From positions 1-64,000 of the forward strand of contig NZ_JALKFX010000005.1 in assembly GCF_023243045.1 (NCBI RefSeq): a stretch of DNA of 64,000 bases, given 5' to 3'. This document shows positions 51,397 through 59,740 of this stretch, one piece after another (within the stretch, counting starts at the first letter, position 1; the number at the start of each line of letters is the position of its first letter). The stretch is from Frankia sp. AgB32. Lineage in GTDB: Bacteria; Actinomycetota; Actinomycetes; Frankiales; Frankiaceae. The notes under the pieces were generated by a model. It had not been told where the DNA came from and made no database searches. It was given only the letters and a program-made list of their open reading frames with translations. The position numbers and the translations under genes were made by a program.

Positions 51397-51833
51397 TGAC
51401 GGACGACGGACGGACGCGAGAAGGGGCAGGTGGCGGCATGACCATCACAGCGCAGGGCGAAACCCCGGAGGTCGGTGCGCGGGCGGTCGCTGTCGTGCTC
51501 CGGGTGGGCGGCGTCCTCGGCATGGCGCTCGTCCTCGCCGGGCTGGCCACGGGACTCAGCGAGAACGGTGCGGCGTGGGTGCACGGTACGGGTGGCGGCC
51601 TGCTCGACGGGTCCGCGGCGCTGCGCCTGTCCGACCTTGCCAGCGGGCTGCGCCACGCCCGGTCCAGCGCCGTCATGCTGCTCGGCATGGCCGTGCTGGT
51701 CGCGACCCCGGCCGCCGGGGTCGCCGCGGCGGGACTCGCCTGGCTGCGCTCGCGTCAGCCGTGGTTGGCCGCGGTCGCCGCGGTCGTGATCCTGCTGCTG
51801 GTCGTGGCCGGCGGCCTCGGCGCCGCGGAATGA
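51396..51833 (+). CDS. DUF1634 membrane protein, TSUP partner
   Basis: A 145-residue protein with three hydrophobic helices (VLRVGGVLGMALVLAGLATG, AVMLLGMAVLVATPAAGVAA, WLAAVAAVVILLLVVAGGL). DUF1634 genes are habitually coupled to TSUP permeases, and here ATG overlaps the preceding TGA (ATGA). It may be an auxiliary subunit; its mechanism is not known. A start at ATG 51438 is possible. Confidence 0.85.
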   Translation: MTDDGRTREGAGGGMTITAQGETPEVGARAVAVVLRVGGVLGMALVLAGLATGLSENGAAWVHGTGGGLLDGSAALRLSDLASGLRHARSSAVMLLGMAVLVATPAAGVAAAGLAWLRSRQPWLAAVAAVVILLLVVAGGLGAAE

Positions 51834-51929
51834 GGCGCCGGCGGCGCATCGTGACGGGATGATCCGGATTCCCCCGCGTCCACGGCGACCGGCGACCACC
51901 GGGCGGCCCAGCCGGGTTCCCGTACCGAG

Positions 51930-52331
51930 ATGGGAACCCTGGGCGACCACCTCGGCCCGCACGACCACGCGACGGCGATCTCCCTGCCGGTGCCGGCGGC
52001 GGCCAGCCACGACGCGCTGACGTGGGTCCGCGCCGTGTTCGTGGGCGCGCCGGCGTCGATGCGGCCGGCGCTGGTCGCCGGCTGGCGTGTCGGGCTGCGC
52101 CTGCGGCTGGGCCCGATCCGCTCCGCCGAACACGTGCCCGGCTGGTCGATCACCGAAAACGCGCCCGCACGAGCGGTGCTGACCGCGTCGTCGCCACTCA
52201 TGGACGCGGGGAACATCGCGGTGGTCGACCAGACAGGACGTGGCAATGGTCCGTCCGGGCCTTTCCGACCGCTCCGCCGAACGGGTGGCGAAGCCGTTAC
52301 TGTTGCGGAGTTTCCACGCATCAGCCCGTGA
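51930..52331 (+). CDS. Uncharacterised protein with possible DUF2867-like core
   Basis: An open frame of 133 codons. Residues about 12-95 (HDHATAISLPVPAAASHDAL then TWVRAVFVGAPASMRPALVA and GWRVGLRLRLGPIRSAEHVP) have the composition and W/G pattern of actinobacterial DUF2867-type small proteins. The last ~40 residues (DQTGRGNGPSGPFRPLRRTG) look shifted; an adjacent frame reads DRTWQWSVRAF and may be the real C-terminus. Coding but possibly broken. Confidence 0.45.
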   Translation: MGTLGDHLGPHDHATAISLPVPAAASHDALTWVRAVFVGAPASMRPALVAGWRVGLRLRLGPIRSAEHVPGWSITENAPARAVLTASSPLMDAGNIAVVDQTGRGNGPSGPFRPLRRTGGEAVTVAEFPRISP

Positions 52332-52464
52332 CCGATCTGCCACGCTCCCAGGCGGGCGGACGCCGGGAGCGTGCACGGAAACCGTGCGCGCCTGCCTCTC
52401 GGAGGGGCGCCCAGGGAGCTTCGCCGCAGACCAGCCAGCCGCCTACTCGGGAAACGGAAGCGCC

Positions 52465-53280
52465 ATGACCGCCGATCGCCCTGACATCGTGCCGGCCGCC
52501 CTGGACATCGACGTTCCGCATTCTGCGCGAATGTACGACTACTACCTCGGCGGAAAGGAGAACTTCCGCGCCGATCGGGAAGCAGCGGAAAAAGTCATCG
52601 CCGCCGCTCCGGAGGCGCCACTGATGGCCCGGGAGAACCGGGCGTTCATGAACCGTGCCGTCGCCCACCTCGCCGCCGATCACGGCGTCCGGCAGTTCCT
52701 CGATATCGGTACCGGCATTCCGACCGGTCCGAACCTGCACGAGATCGTCCAGGCGATCGACCCGGCCGCCCGCATCGTCTACGCCGACTACGACCCGCTG
52801 GTACTCACCCACGCCCGGGCGCTGCTCGGCGGCACCCGCGAGGGCCGCACCGCCTACCTACAGGCCGACCTGCGCGAGCCGCTGCCCCTGCTGGCCTCCG
52901 ACGAGGTGCGCGACACCCTCGACCTCACCCGCCCGGTCGGACTCTGCCTGGTCGCGATCCTGCACTTCATCACCGACGAGGAGGACCCGTACGGCGTGGT
53001 GCGCACCCTGCTCGACGGTCTGCCCTCCGGCAGCTACCTGACGCTGTCCCATGCCGTCTCCGACGCGGCCACCGCCGGCGCGGGCTCGATCGTGTCGACC
53101 TACCAGAAGTCCTCCTCCAGTCTCACCCTGCGCACGACCGAGCAGATCCGCGCCTTCTTCGACGGCCTCGACCTGCTGGACCCCGGCGTGACCCTCGTCC
53201 CGGCCTGGCGCCCCGCCGGACCGCTGCCCGACGGCCACGAGCGGGTCTGGATCGCCGGCGGCGTCGCGCGGCTGCCGTAG
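52465..53280 (+). CDS. DUF574-type SAM-dependent methyltransferase
   Basis: A 271-residue protein: DIDVPHSARMYDYYLGGKEN then FRADREAAEKV is the PF04672 signature. Motif I is VRQFLDIGTGIPTGPNLHEI, then ARIVYADYDPLVLTHARALL and RPVGLCLVAILHFITDEEDP. This large actinomycete-specific family, many copies per genome, has few assigned substrates and is often near XRE regulators of development. ATG 52465 follows GGAAGCG. Confidence 0.9.
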   Translation: MTADRPDIVPAALDIDVPHSARMYDYYLGGKENFRADREAAEKVIAAAPEAPLMARENRAFMNRAVAHLAADHGVRQFLDIGTGIPTGPNLHEIVQAIDPAARIVYADYDPLVLTHARALLGGTREGRTAYLQADLREPLPLLASDEVRDTLDLTRPVGLCLVAILHFITDEEDPYGVVRTLLDGLPSGSYLTLSHAVSDAATAGAGSIVSTYQKSSSSLTLRTTEQIRAFFDGLDLLDPGVTLVPAWRPAGPLPDGHERVWIAGGVARLP

Positions 53281-53349
53281 TCGCCGCAGGTCAGGCGCTC
53301 GAAAGTCGATCTGCCCGACGCGGATAGGCGGGTTTTGCTAGAGTCCCTG

Positions 53350-53478
53350 TCAGGTCTTGAGCGCCAGCGTTCAGCCCCGGCTTGCTGGCCGGCAACCCTG
53401 CGTCCGCACTGGGGTGCCCCGGGTGATGACAGGGCTGCGGCAACCCGCCAGCGGCAAGTGCCGACCCGTCACGGGTCC
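53350..53478 (+). promoter_or_regulatory. SAM-IV-like riboswitch
   Basis: The leader contains the conserved actinobacterial core GCGCCAGCGTTCAGCCCCGG, CTTGCTGGCCGGCAACCC and TGGGGTGCCCCGGGTGATGA. P1 pairs GTCA with TGAC. P2 pairs GCCAGC with GCTGGC. CCCCGG and CCGGGG elements can form the second helix and pseudoknot. This matches the SAM-I/SAM-IV clan as I know it. It ends just before the ribosome site AGAGGAG of the downstream gene. It should repress translation or transcription when S-adenosylmethionine is abundant. Confidence 0.82.
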
Positions 53479-53491
53479 AAGAGGAGCGACA

Positions 53492-54928
53492 TTGACCTCG
53501 ATCGTTTCTGTCATGCCCGAATCCGCTCGCCGCCCGGTGGTTCCCACCCAGCCGGGCGAGCCTGCCGCCGCTGGTGACACGGGACCGGCGGCAGCGCTGC
53601 TGGCCGTGCGGGGTGCCGGGCTGGGCGTGCCGCTCGTCGGCGGCGGCCGGGTGGAGTACGCCAACCTCGACTACGCGGCCAGCGCGCCGTGCCTGTCCGC
53701 CGTCGCCGAGCACGTCGAGCGGGTGCTGCCCTACTCGGCGAGCGTGCACCGCGGGGCGGGGTTCGCCTCCCAGGTGTGCACGTCGCTGTACGAGGGCGCC
53801 AGGGCGGACGTCGCCCGGTTCGTCGGCGCCCGCGACGATGACCTCGTCCTGTTCACCCGCAACACCACCGATGCCGTCAACCTGCTGGCCCGCGCGCTGC
53901 CCGCGGACGCTGGCGACGTCGTGCTGTTCGACCTGGAACACCACGCGAACCTGCTGCCGTGGCGCGGGCGCGGGGCGCGCTGCGTGGCGACCCGGTCGAC
54001 CCTGGCGGAAAGCCTGGCCGCGTTGGACGCCGAGCTGCGGGCCGCCCCGGTGGCCCTGCTCGCGGTGACCGGGGCGTCGAACGTCACCGGCGAGGCGCCA
54101 CCGCTGGCCCGCCTCGCCCGGCTGGCGCACGCCGCCGGCGCGCGGATCTTCGTCGACGCCGCGCAGCTCGCGCCGCACCGCCGGGTCGACATGGCCGCGC
54201 TCGGGGTCGACTACCTCGCCTTCTCCGGCCACAAGCTCTACGCGCCCTTCGGCGCCGGGGTGCTCGTGGGGGCGGCCGACTGGCTGGACGCGGCGACGCC
54301 GTACCTGGCCGGCGGCGGCGCCGTCCGCGAGGTCGGTACGGACGCCGTCGACTGGGCCACCGGCCCCGCCCGGCACGAGGCCGGCACGCCCAACCTCGCC
54401 GGCGCGACCGCGATCGCCGCCGCCTGCCGCACGATCGCCGCGTTGCCCGCCGGTGCCTGGGAGCAGCACGAGACCCAGCTGCGCGAGCGACTGCTGCGCG
54501 GACTGGACGCGCTGGACGGCGTCGTGATCCACCGGATCTGGGCGGACAGCGACGAGGTCGGCGGCGCCGGGATCGGCGTGGTCGCGTTATCGCTGCCCGG
54601 GCACGACCCCGGCCGGGTCTCGGCCTACCTCTCGGCCGAGCACGGCATCGGCGTGCGGGCCGGCCGGTTCTGCGCGCATCCGCTGCTGGCCCGCCTCGGC
54701 GTCCCCGGCGGCGCGCTGCGCGCCAGCGTCGGCGTCGGCTCGACGACCGAGCACGTCGACCGCCTGCTCGACGCCCTCGACAGCTACCTGCGAGTCGGCA
54801 CCGGCTGGACCTACGCCGTCCGCGACGGCCAGTGGCAGCCCGCTCCCGACGACCGCCGCCCACCGCAGTGGGTCGAGGACTTCGCCACCGGCCCGGCCGC
54901 AGCCGGCGCCTCGCCCTGCGGCACCTGA
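53492..54928 (+). CDS. Class V aminotransferase-fold PLP enzyme (cysteine-desulfurase-like), SAM-regulated
   Basis: About 478 residues, started by TTG 53492 with AGAGGAG at ideal distance; ATG 53513 is the alternative. Class V features: NLDYAASAPCLSAVAEHVER, SVHRGAGFASQVCTSLYEGA, TRNTTDAVNLLARALP, FDLEHHANLLPWRGRGARCV, FVDAAQLAPHRRVDM and the PLP Lys in YLAFSGHKLYAPFGAGVLVG. GVRAGRFCAHPLLARLGVPG supplies a Cys in the catalytic loop region of SufS-like desulfurases. The SAM riboswitch directly upstream indicates a role in sulfur-amino-acid metabolism or sulfur release. The C-terminal ~50 residues (TGWTYAVRDGQWQPAPDDRR) are a distinctive tail. Confidence 0.9.
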   Translation: MTSIVSVMPESARRPVVPTQPGEPAAAGDTGPAAALLAVRGAGLGVPLVGGGRVEYANLDYAASAPCLSAVAEHVERVLPYSASVHRGAGFASQVCTSLYEGARADVARFVGARDDDLVLFTRNTTDAVNLLARALPADAGDVVLFDLEHHANLLPWRGRGARCVATRSTLAESLAALDAELRAAPVALLAVTGASNVTGEAPPLARLARLAHAAGARIFVDAAQLAPHRRVDMAALGVDYLAFSGHKLYAPFGAGVLVGAADWLDAATPYLAGGGAVREVGTDAVDWATGPARHEAGTPNLAGATAIAAACRTIAALPAGAWEQHETQLRERLLRGLDALDGVVIHRIWADSDEVGGAGIGVVALSLPGHDPGRVSAYLSAEHGIGVRAGRFCAHPLLARLGVPGGALRASVGVGSTTEHVDRLLDALDSYLRVGTGWTYAVRDGQWQPAPDDRRPPQWVEDFATGPAAAGASPCGT

Positions 54929-54997
54929 CCGCCTCCAGCCGCGCTCCCAGCGCCACGAGCCGTAGCGGCCGGTTCCGAACCGACCGCCCGCGCCGTC

Positions 54998-55041
<44 letters not shown>

Positions 55042-55278
55042 CGGAGCGTGACGTCCAGCGGCGTCGGCGCGCGCAGGTGGGTCCCTCTGGACGACAATCC
55101 GGGCGCGAACCCGACCTCGTCGCCCTGTGTGATCTGGACCTTCGAGATCTGCCGGACGCAGGGACGGCGGTCCGTCCACGATCATCCTTTCTGGGGCCTC
55201 GCCCGGGGTGGACGGATACCGACCAGGCGGGCGCGGCGATGGGTGTCCCCCGGACCGTCCGGGCACGGACGCAGGTGA

Positions 55279-55294
55279 ACCTTTAACAGAAGGT
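55279..55294. promoter_or_regulatory. Inverted repeat before the MTHFR-like operon
   Basis: ACCTT-TAACAG-AAGGT is a perfect 5-bp inverted repeat 19 bp before the first ATG, in a locally AT-rich stretch. Candidate operator or promoter element. Confidence 0.45.
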
Positions 55295-55312
55295 CTATCG
55301 ACTCGAAACCGC

Positions 55313-56514
55313 ATGTCGATGGCCTCGCCCGACAGTGTTGGCGTGATGAACATCGGGGCGTTCGCCGAGGCCACCTGGCGTGGCGCGGTCGCCCGATGCC
55401 CCAAGCAGATGGTGCACGGCCCCTGCGCGGGAGTATCTGAGGACGGGCTCTGCGAGGTCCCCGGCACCGGTCCGTGCTCGTTCCTCGACGCCCTCGCCGC
55501 CTGGCCGTACGCGCCCCCCGACTGGCGGCGGCTGGCGCTGGCGGGCCCAACGCGGCCCAGCCCGCCACGGCCGCCGAGCCCGACACAGCCGTCCAGCCCC
55601 TCACGGCCGGCCGATCCGCGGCGGGTGTCCGCTCTGCGGCGGCCGTGGCGTTTCGGGCGGTGGCGGCGGTGCGGCCGGTTGTCGTCGCCGACCTGCCGGC
55701 GGCCGCGCTGTCCGCGGACAGTCTGCGGGCAAGCGCCGCCGTGCTCGCCGAGGCTGCCGACGCCTGCCTGCTCGGGGATCACGGTGGCGCGCGGGTGCAG
55801 TTTCCGCCGTCGTACCGGGCTCGGCTGCTCACGGACCTCGGGGTGGCGGTATGGGCGGGGATCAACTGCCGGGACCGCAACCGGGTCGCGCTCGAGGGTG
55901 AGATCGCTGCCTGCGCCGACGCGGGCGTGACCGGGCTGCACTGCGTCACCGGCGACCATCCGGCGCTCGGTCACCGGGCCGACGCGCCGGGAGTGTTCGA
56001 CCTGGACAGCCTCGACGTCGTCGCGCTGGCCCGCAGCCGCGGGCCGCTGGTGTCGGTGGCGCACGCGCCGGCCGCGCCGCCGGCGGACCGTCGCCTCTCC
56101 CGGCTCGACGCCAAGATCGACGCTGGTGCCGACGTGGTGTTCGTCGACCACTGCGGCGGCCTGGAGCCGCTCGCCGACGCGGTGGCCGCGCTGCGCGACA
56201 CGGGTTTCGGCGGGACGGTGCTCGGCTGCGTGCCGGTGGTGACGAGCGCGGCCAGCGCGGCCGTCGTCGCGTCCTTCGCCGGTCCCCGCCTGCCCGCCGG
56301 TTACCTGGAGGGGATCATGGAGGCGGTCGATCCGCGGGTGTCGGGCGTGCGCGCCGGGGCGGAGCTCGCCGAACGGATGCTGGCGCTGCCCGGCGTCGAC
56401 GGGATCAACCTCTCCGGTGGCGCGCGGCCCGGCCACGAACTTGCAGCCGCGGGCGCCACCGCCGAGATCGCCCGCCGCATCCTCGGCGTTCATCCCCGGG
56501 CGGCACTCTCATGA
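55313..56514 (+). pseudogene. MTHFR-like protein split by a frameshift (zinc-knuckle domain plus TIM barrel)
   Basis: From ATG 55313 the frame encodes the MTHFR C-terminal-type cysteine domain: NIGAFAEATWRGAVARCPKQ then MVHGPCAGVSEDGLCEVPGT and GPCSFLD, with CPK-x2-HGPC-x-GV and later Cys residues. Between about 55540 and 55660 the homology passes to another frame through an Ala/Pro-rich linker. It then reads VRPVVVADLPAAALSADSLR, VAVWAGINCRDRNRVALEGE, GVTGLHCVTGDHPALGH and VDPRVSGVRAGAELAERML, a methylenetetrahydrofolate-reductase-type TIM barrel with the folate-site TGDHP motif. Both halves look well conserved, so the shift is recent, a sequencing error or recoded. This is the first gene of a six-gene operon. 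Confidence 0.75.
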
Positions 56515-56557
56515 GCGGCACCTTCATGAGCGGCGCTGTGATGCGGGCGGTGCGGTC

Positions 56558-57868
56558 ATGAGCTGGCTGCGCGGCGCCACGACGGCGGACGGCGACGTCG
56601 TCGACGTGGAGATCGCCGACGGGATGATCCGCCAGGTCGTCCCGTCGACCGACCAGGCCGGGCGCACCGGGCGCACCGGGCCGGACGACGTCGACCTGAC
56701 CGGGCAGGTGCTGCTCGCGTCGTTCGTCGAGCCGCACGCGCATCTGGACAAGGCGCTCACCGCGTCGCTGGCCCGCAACGTCACCGGGGACCTCGCCGGC
56801 GCCATCGAGGCCATCCAGACGCTGCTGCCGGCCTCGACGGTGGCGGACTTCGCCGCCCGCGCCGAGGCGGCGCTGCGCATCCACCTGGCGCTGGGCACCA
56901 CCCACATCCGCACGCACGTCAACGTCGGCGTCCAGTCGGGCATGCGGGCGTTGGAAGCGCTGGTCGACGTGCGGGAACGCTGGCGTGGGCTGGTCGAGCT
57001 GCAGCTCGTCGCGCTGGTGTCGAACCCGCTGTCCGGACAGCCCGGCCGGGATCTGCGCCGGGCGCTGGCGGAGGGCGCCGACGTCGCCGGCGGCTGCCCG
57101 CACCTCGACCCAGAGCCGCACCAGGCCGTCGCCGTCTGCCTCGACGCCGCCGGGGAGGCCGGGCTTCCCCTGGACCTGCACACCGACGAGACCCTCGACC
57201 CGAGGCTGCTCACCCTCGCCACCCTCGCCGACCTGGTCACGCGCACCGGATTCCGGCACGGGGCGGCGGCGAGCCACTGCGTGAGCCTGTCGATGCAGCC
57301 GCCGAACGTGCAGGACCGGGTCAGCGAGCAGGTCGCCGCCGCCGGGGTCGGGATCGTCACGCTGCCGCAGACGAACCTGTTCCTGCAGGGCCGCGCGCAC
57401 GCCGTCGGCACCCCGCGCGGGCTGACCGCGATCGGGCCGCTGCGCCGCGCCGGGGCGGTCGTCGCCGCCGGTGGGGACAACCTGCGGGACCCGTTCAACC
57501 CGGTCGGCCGCGGCGACGCGCTGGAGACGGCGTCGCTGATGGTCACCGCCGGCCATCTCGGCCCGGACGAGGCCCTGGCGTCGGTGAGCGCGGCGCCGCG
57601 CGCGCTGCTCGGGCTGCCACCGGTGTCACTGACCCCGGGCAGTCCGGCGGATCTGGTGGCACTGCCCGCCGGCAGTGCCCTGGAGGCGCTCGCCGCCGCT
57701 GGTGCCGCCCGCACGGTGTGGCGCTCCGGGCGGATCGTCGCCCGCACCCGGGTCCACAGCGAGCTCGCCGCGCCCGCCGCGGCACCCGCCCGACCCACCG
57801 GCGGCGCCCGCCGCGCCGACGGTGTTCCTGCTGCGCACGCGAACCCCGAAAGGGAGGCAGTCTCGTGA
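56558..57868 (+). CDS. Cytosine-deaminase-like amidohydrolase
   Basis: A 436-residue protein from ATG 56558. Metal-dependent hydrolase motifs: FVEPHAHLDKALTASLARN (HxH and Lys of the CodA type), TTHIRTHVNVG, LPLDLHTDETLDPRLLTLAT (H-x-D/E), ASHCVSLSMQPP and VVAAGGDNLRDPFNPVGRGD with the final Asp. These are the CodA/N-isopropylammelide-type residues for deamination of N-heterocycles. It lies 43 bp after the MTHFR-like gene and its stop overlaps the ABC ATPase start, so the heterocycle is probably what the transporter imports. A glycine-poor Ala/Pro tail ends the protein. Confidence 0.87.
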   Translation: MSWLRGATTADGDVVDVEIADGMIRQVVPSTDQAGRTGRTGPDDVDLTGQVLLASFVEPHAHLDKALTASLARNVTGDLAGAIEAIQTLLPASTVADFAARAEAALRIHLALGTTHIRTHVNVGVQSGMRALEALVDVRERWRGLVELQLVALVSNPLSGQPGRDLRRALAEGADVAGGCPHLDPEPHQAVAVCLDAAGEAGLPLDLHTDETLDPRLLTLATLADLVTRTGFRHGAAASHCVSLSMQPPNVQDRVSEQVAAAGVGIVTLPQTNLFLQGRAHAVGTPRGLTAIGPLRRAGAVVAAGGDNLRDPFNPVGRGDALETASLMVTAGHLGPDEALASVSAAPRALLGLPPVSLTPGSPADLVALPAGSALEALAAAGAARTVWRSGRIVARTRVHSELAAPAAAPARPTGGARRADGVPAAHANPEREAVS

Positions 57869-58662
57869 CGATCACAGACACGACCGGCGTCGCCGCCGGC
57901 ACCGGCGACGCGGCGGCGGCCGGTGCGAACGCGGCGCCGGCGCTGCGCTTCGCCGGAGTGCGCAAGCAGTTCCGCGACGGCACGGTCGCGCTCGTCGACA
58001 CCGACCTGACGGTGCGCCCCGGCGAGTTCGTGTCGGTCGTCGGGCCGTCGGGCTGTGGGAAGAGCACGCTGCTGCGGATCGCCAGCGGCCTCGACGACGC
58101 CACCGGCGGGACGGTGGACGTCGCCTCGCGCAACGTCGGCTACGTCTTCCAGGACGCGACGCTGCTGCCGTGGCGCAACGTCGCCGCTAACGTGGGGCTG
58201 CTCGCGGAACTGGAGCACATGGACAAGGCCGAGCGCAGCCGCCGGATCGGCGAGGCCATCGGCCTGGTCGGGCTGACCGGGTTCGAGAAGCACCTGCCGC
58301 ACGAGCTCTCCGGCGGCATGCGGATGCGCGCGTCACTCGCCCGCTCGCTGGTGCTCGACCCGTCGATCTTCCTGTTCGACGAGCCGTTCGGCGCCCTGGA
58401 CGAGATCACCCGGGAACGACTCAACGACGAGCTGCTGCGGATGTTCGTGCTGCGCCGCTTCGCCGCGCTGTTCATCACCCACTCGGTGGCCGAGGCGGTG
58501 TTCCTGTCCACCCGGGTGGTGGTGATGAGTGGCCGGCCCGGGCGGGTGAAGGCGGACCTGGCCGTGCCGTTCGACTATCCGCGCTCCCCGGAGCTGCGCT
58601 ACCGGCCCGAGTTCGCCGCCCTGTGCGGGGAGATCTCCGGACACCTCAGGAGCGAGGCATGA
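57865..58662 (+). CDS. ABC transporter ATPase, nitrate/taurine/NMT1 type
   Basis: A 265-residue ATPase from GTG 57865 (overlaps the previous stop by 4 bp; GGGAGG upstream). Walker A VVGPSGCGKSTLLRIASGLD, Q-loop YVFQDATLLPWRNVAANVG, signature ELSGGMRMRASLARSLVL, Walker B IFLFDEPFGALDEITRERLN and H-loop FITHSVAEAVFLSTRV. The LPWRNV sequence after the Q-loop is diagnostic of the SsuB/TauB/ThiZ subfamily. It pairs with the permease, whose ATG overlaps its stop. Confidence 0.93.
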   Translation: MTITDTTGVAAGTGDAAAAGANAAPALRFAGVRKQFRDGTVALVDTDLTVRPGEFVSVVGPSGCGKSTLLRIASGLDDATGGTVDVASRNVGYVFQDATLLPWRNVAANVGLLAELEHMDKAERSRRIGEAIGLVGLTGFEKHLPHELSGGMRMRASLARSLVLDPSIFLFDEPFGALDEITRERLNDELLRMFVLRRFAALFITHSVAEAVFLSTRVVVMSGRPGRVKADLAVPFDYPRSPELRYRPEFAALCGEISGHLRSEA

Positions 58663-59651
58663 GCGCCCCGGTGCCCGCCGCGACCGACACCACCGGAACC
58701 GACTCCTCCCGACCCGACGCCACCCGACCCGACAGCTCGCAGGACGGGGCTGCCGGGCCCGCGTCGGCAGCCGCGGTGGCCGCCGCCTCCCGGGGCGCGG
58801 GTGCGCCGGACGCGTCGGGCTCGGCGACCCGATCCGGCCGGGCCCGCCGGTCCCGAAGCGGAAGCGGCAACGGGCCGATCAGCCTGGTTGTGCTGCCCGC
58901 GGCGGTGTTCGGGCTGTTCATCGGCCTGTGGTACGCCGTGTCCGAGGGGATGCTCAACCAGCAGCAGCGGTTCATGCTGCCGCCGCCGCACGAGGTCGTC
59001 CGGATCGGTTTCCTCGACGGGAAGAACTTCTCGTCGATGATGAGCGCGCTGAAGCTGACCAGCGAGGTGACCTTCGCCGGGCTGGCCATCGCGATCGTCA
59101 TCGGTGTCCTCGTCGCGGTGGCCATGAGCCAGGCCAGGTGGATCGAGAACTCGCTCTACCCGTGGGCGGTCGTCGTCCAGACGGTGCCGATCCTGGCGCT
59201 GACGCCGGTGCTGAGCTTCTTCTTCGGGTTCGCGCTGACGAGCCGGATCATCGTCTGCGTCATCATCGCGTTCTTCCCGATCGTGTCGAACACGCTGTTC
59301 GGGCTGCAGTCCGTCGACCGGGGCATGCACGAGCTGTTCACCCTGCACCACACCGGGCGCCTCACCCGGCTGTGGAAGCTGCAGATCCCGGCGGCGCTGC
59401 CGTCGATGTTCACCGGGTTCCGCAACGCGGCGGGGCTGGCGGTGATCGGCGCGATCGTCGGGGAGTTCGCCTTCAAACAGGGCGATCCGGGGCTCGGCAC
59501 GAACATGTCGGTGTTCACCTCCCGGTTGGAGGGCGAGCGCCTGTGGGCGACCACGCTCACCGCGAGCCTGCTCGGCATCGCGGTCTTCGTCTTCTTCGGT
59601 TGGCTCGCACGCCGCGTCGTCGGCCGCTGGTACCAGCCGAAGCGCGGCTGA
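58659..59651 (+). CDS. ABC transporter permease, SsuC/TauC/ThiX type
   Basis: A 330-residue permease with a 70-residue disordered Ser/Ala N-terminus, then six helices: ISLVVLPAAVFGLFIGLWYA, VTFAGLAIAIVIGVLVAVAM, WAVVVQTVPILALTPVLSFF then FGFALTSRIIVCVIIAFFPI, NAAGLAVIGAIVGEFAF and TTLTASLLGIAVFVFFGWLA. The EAA-like loop is RLTRLWKLQIPAALPSMFTG. ATG 58659 overlaps the ATPase stop (ATGA). Confidence 0.92.
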   Translation: MSAPVPAATDTTGTDSSRPDATRPDSSQDGAAGPASAAAVAAASRGAGAPDASGSATRSGRARRSRSGSGNGPISLVVLPAAVFGLFIGLWYAVSEGMLNQQQRFMLPPPHEVVRIGFLDGKNFSSMMSALKLTSEVTFAGLAIAIVIGVLVAVAMSQARWIENSLYPWAVVVQTVPILALTPVLSFFFGFALTSRIIVCVIIAFFPIVSNTLFGLQSVDRGMHELFTLHHTGRLTRLWKLQIPAALPSMFTGFRNAAGLAVIGAIVGEFAFKQGDPGLGTNMSVFTSRLEGERLWATTLTASLLGIAVFVFFGWLARRVVGRWYQPKRG

Positions 59652-59700
59652 CCCGTCCCGCGACACCACCCCATCCGGGCCCGCTCGGGCTGTTCACGTT

Positions 59701-59718
59701 CTGGCCCACGTGGGCCAG
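59701..59718. promoter_or_regulatory. Perfect 18-bp palindrome between permease and binding-protein genes
   Basis: CTGGCCCACGTGGGCCAG is perfectly self-complementary and lies 22 bp before the binding-protein TTG start. It may be a stabilising or attenuating hairpin that lets the binding protein be made in excess, or an operator. Confidence 0.6.
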
Positions 59719-59740
59719 TAGATCCAGGGGGAGACCTCAC

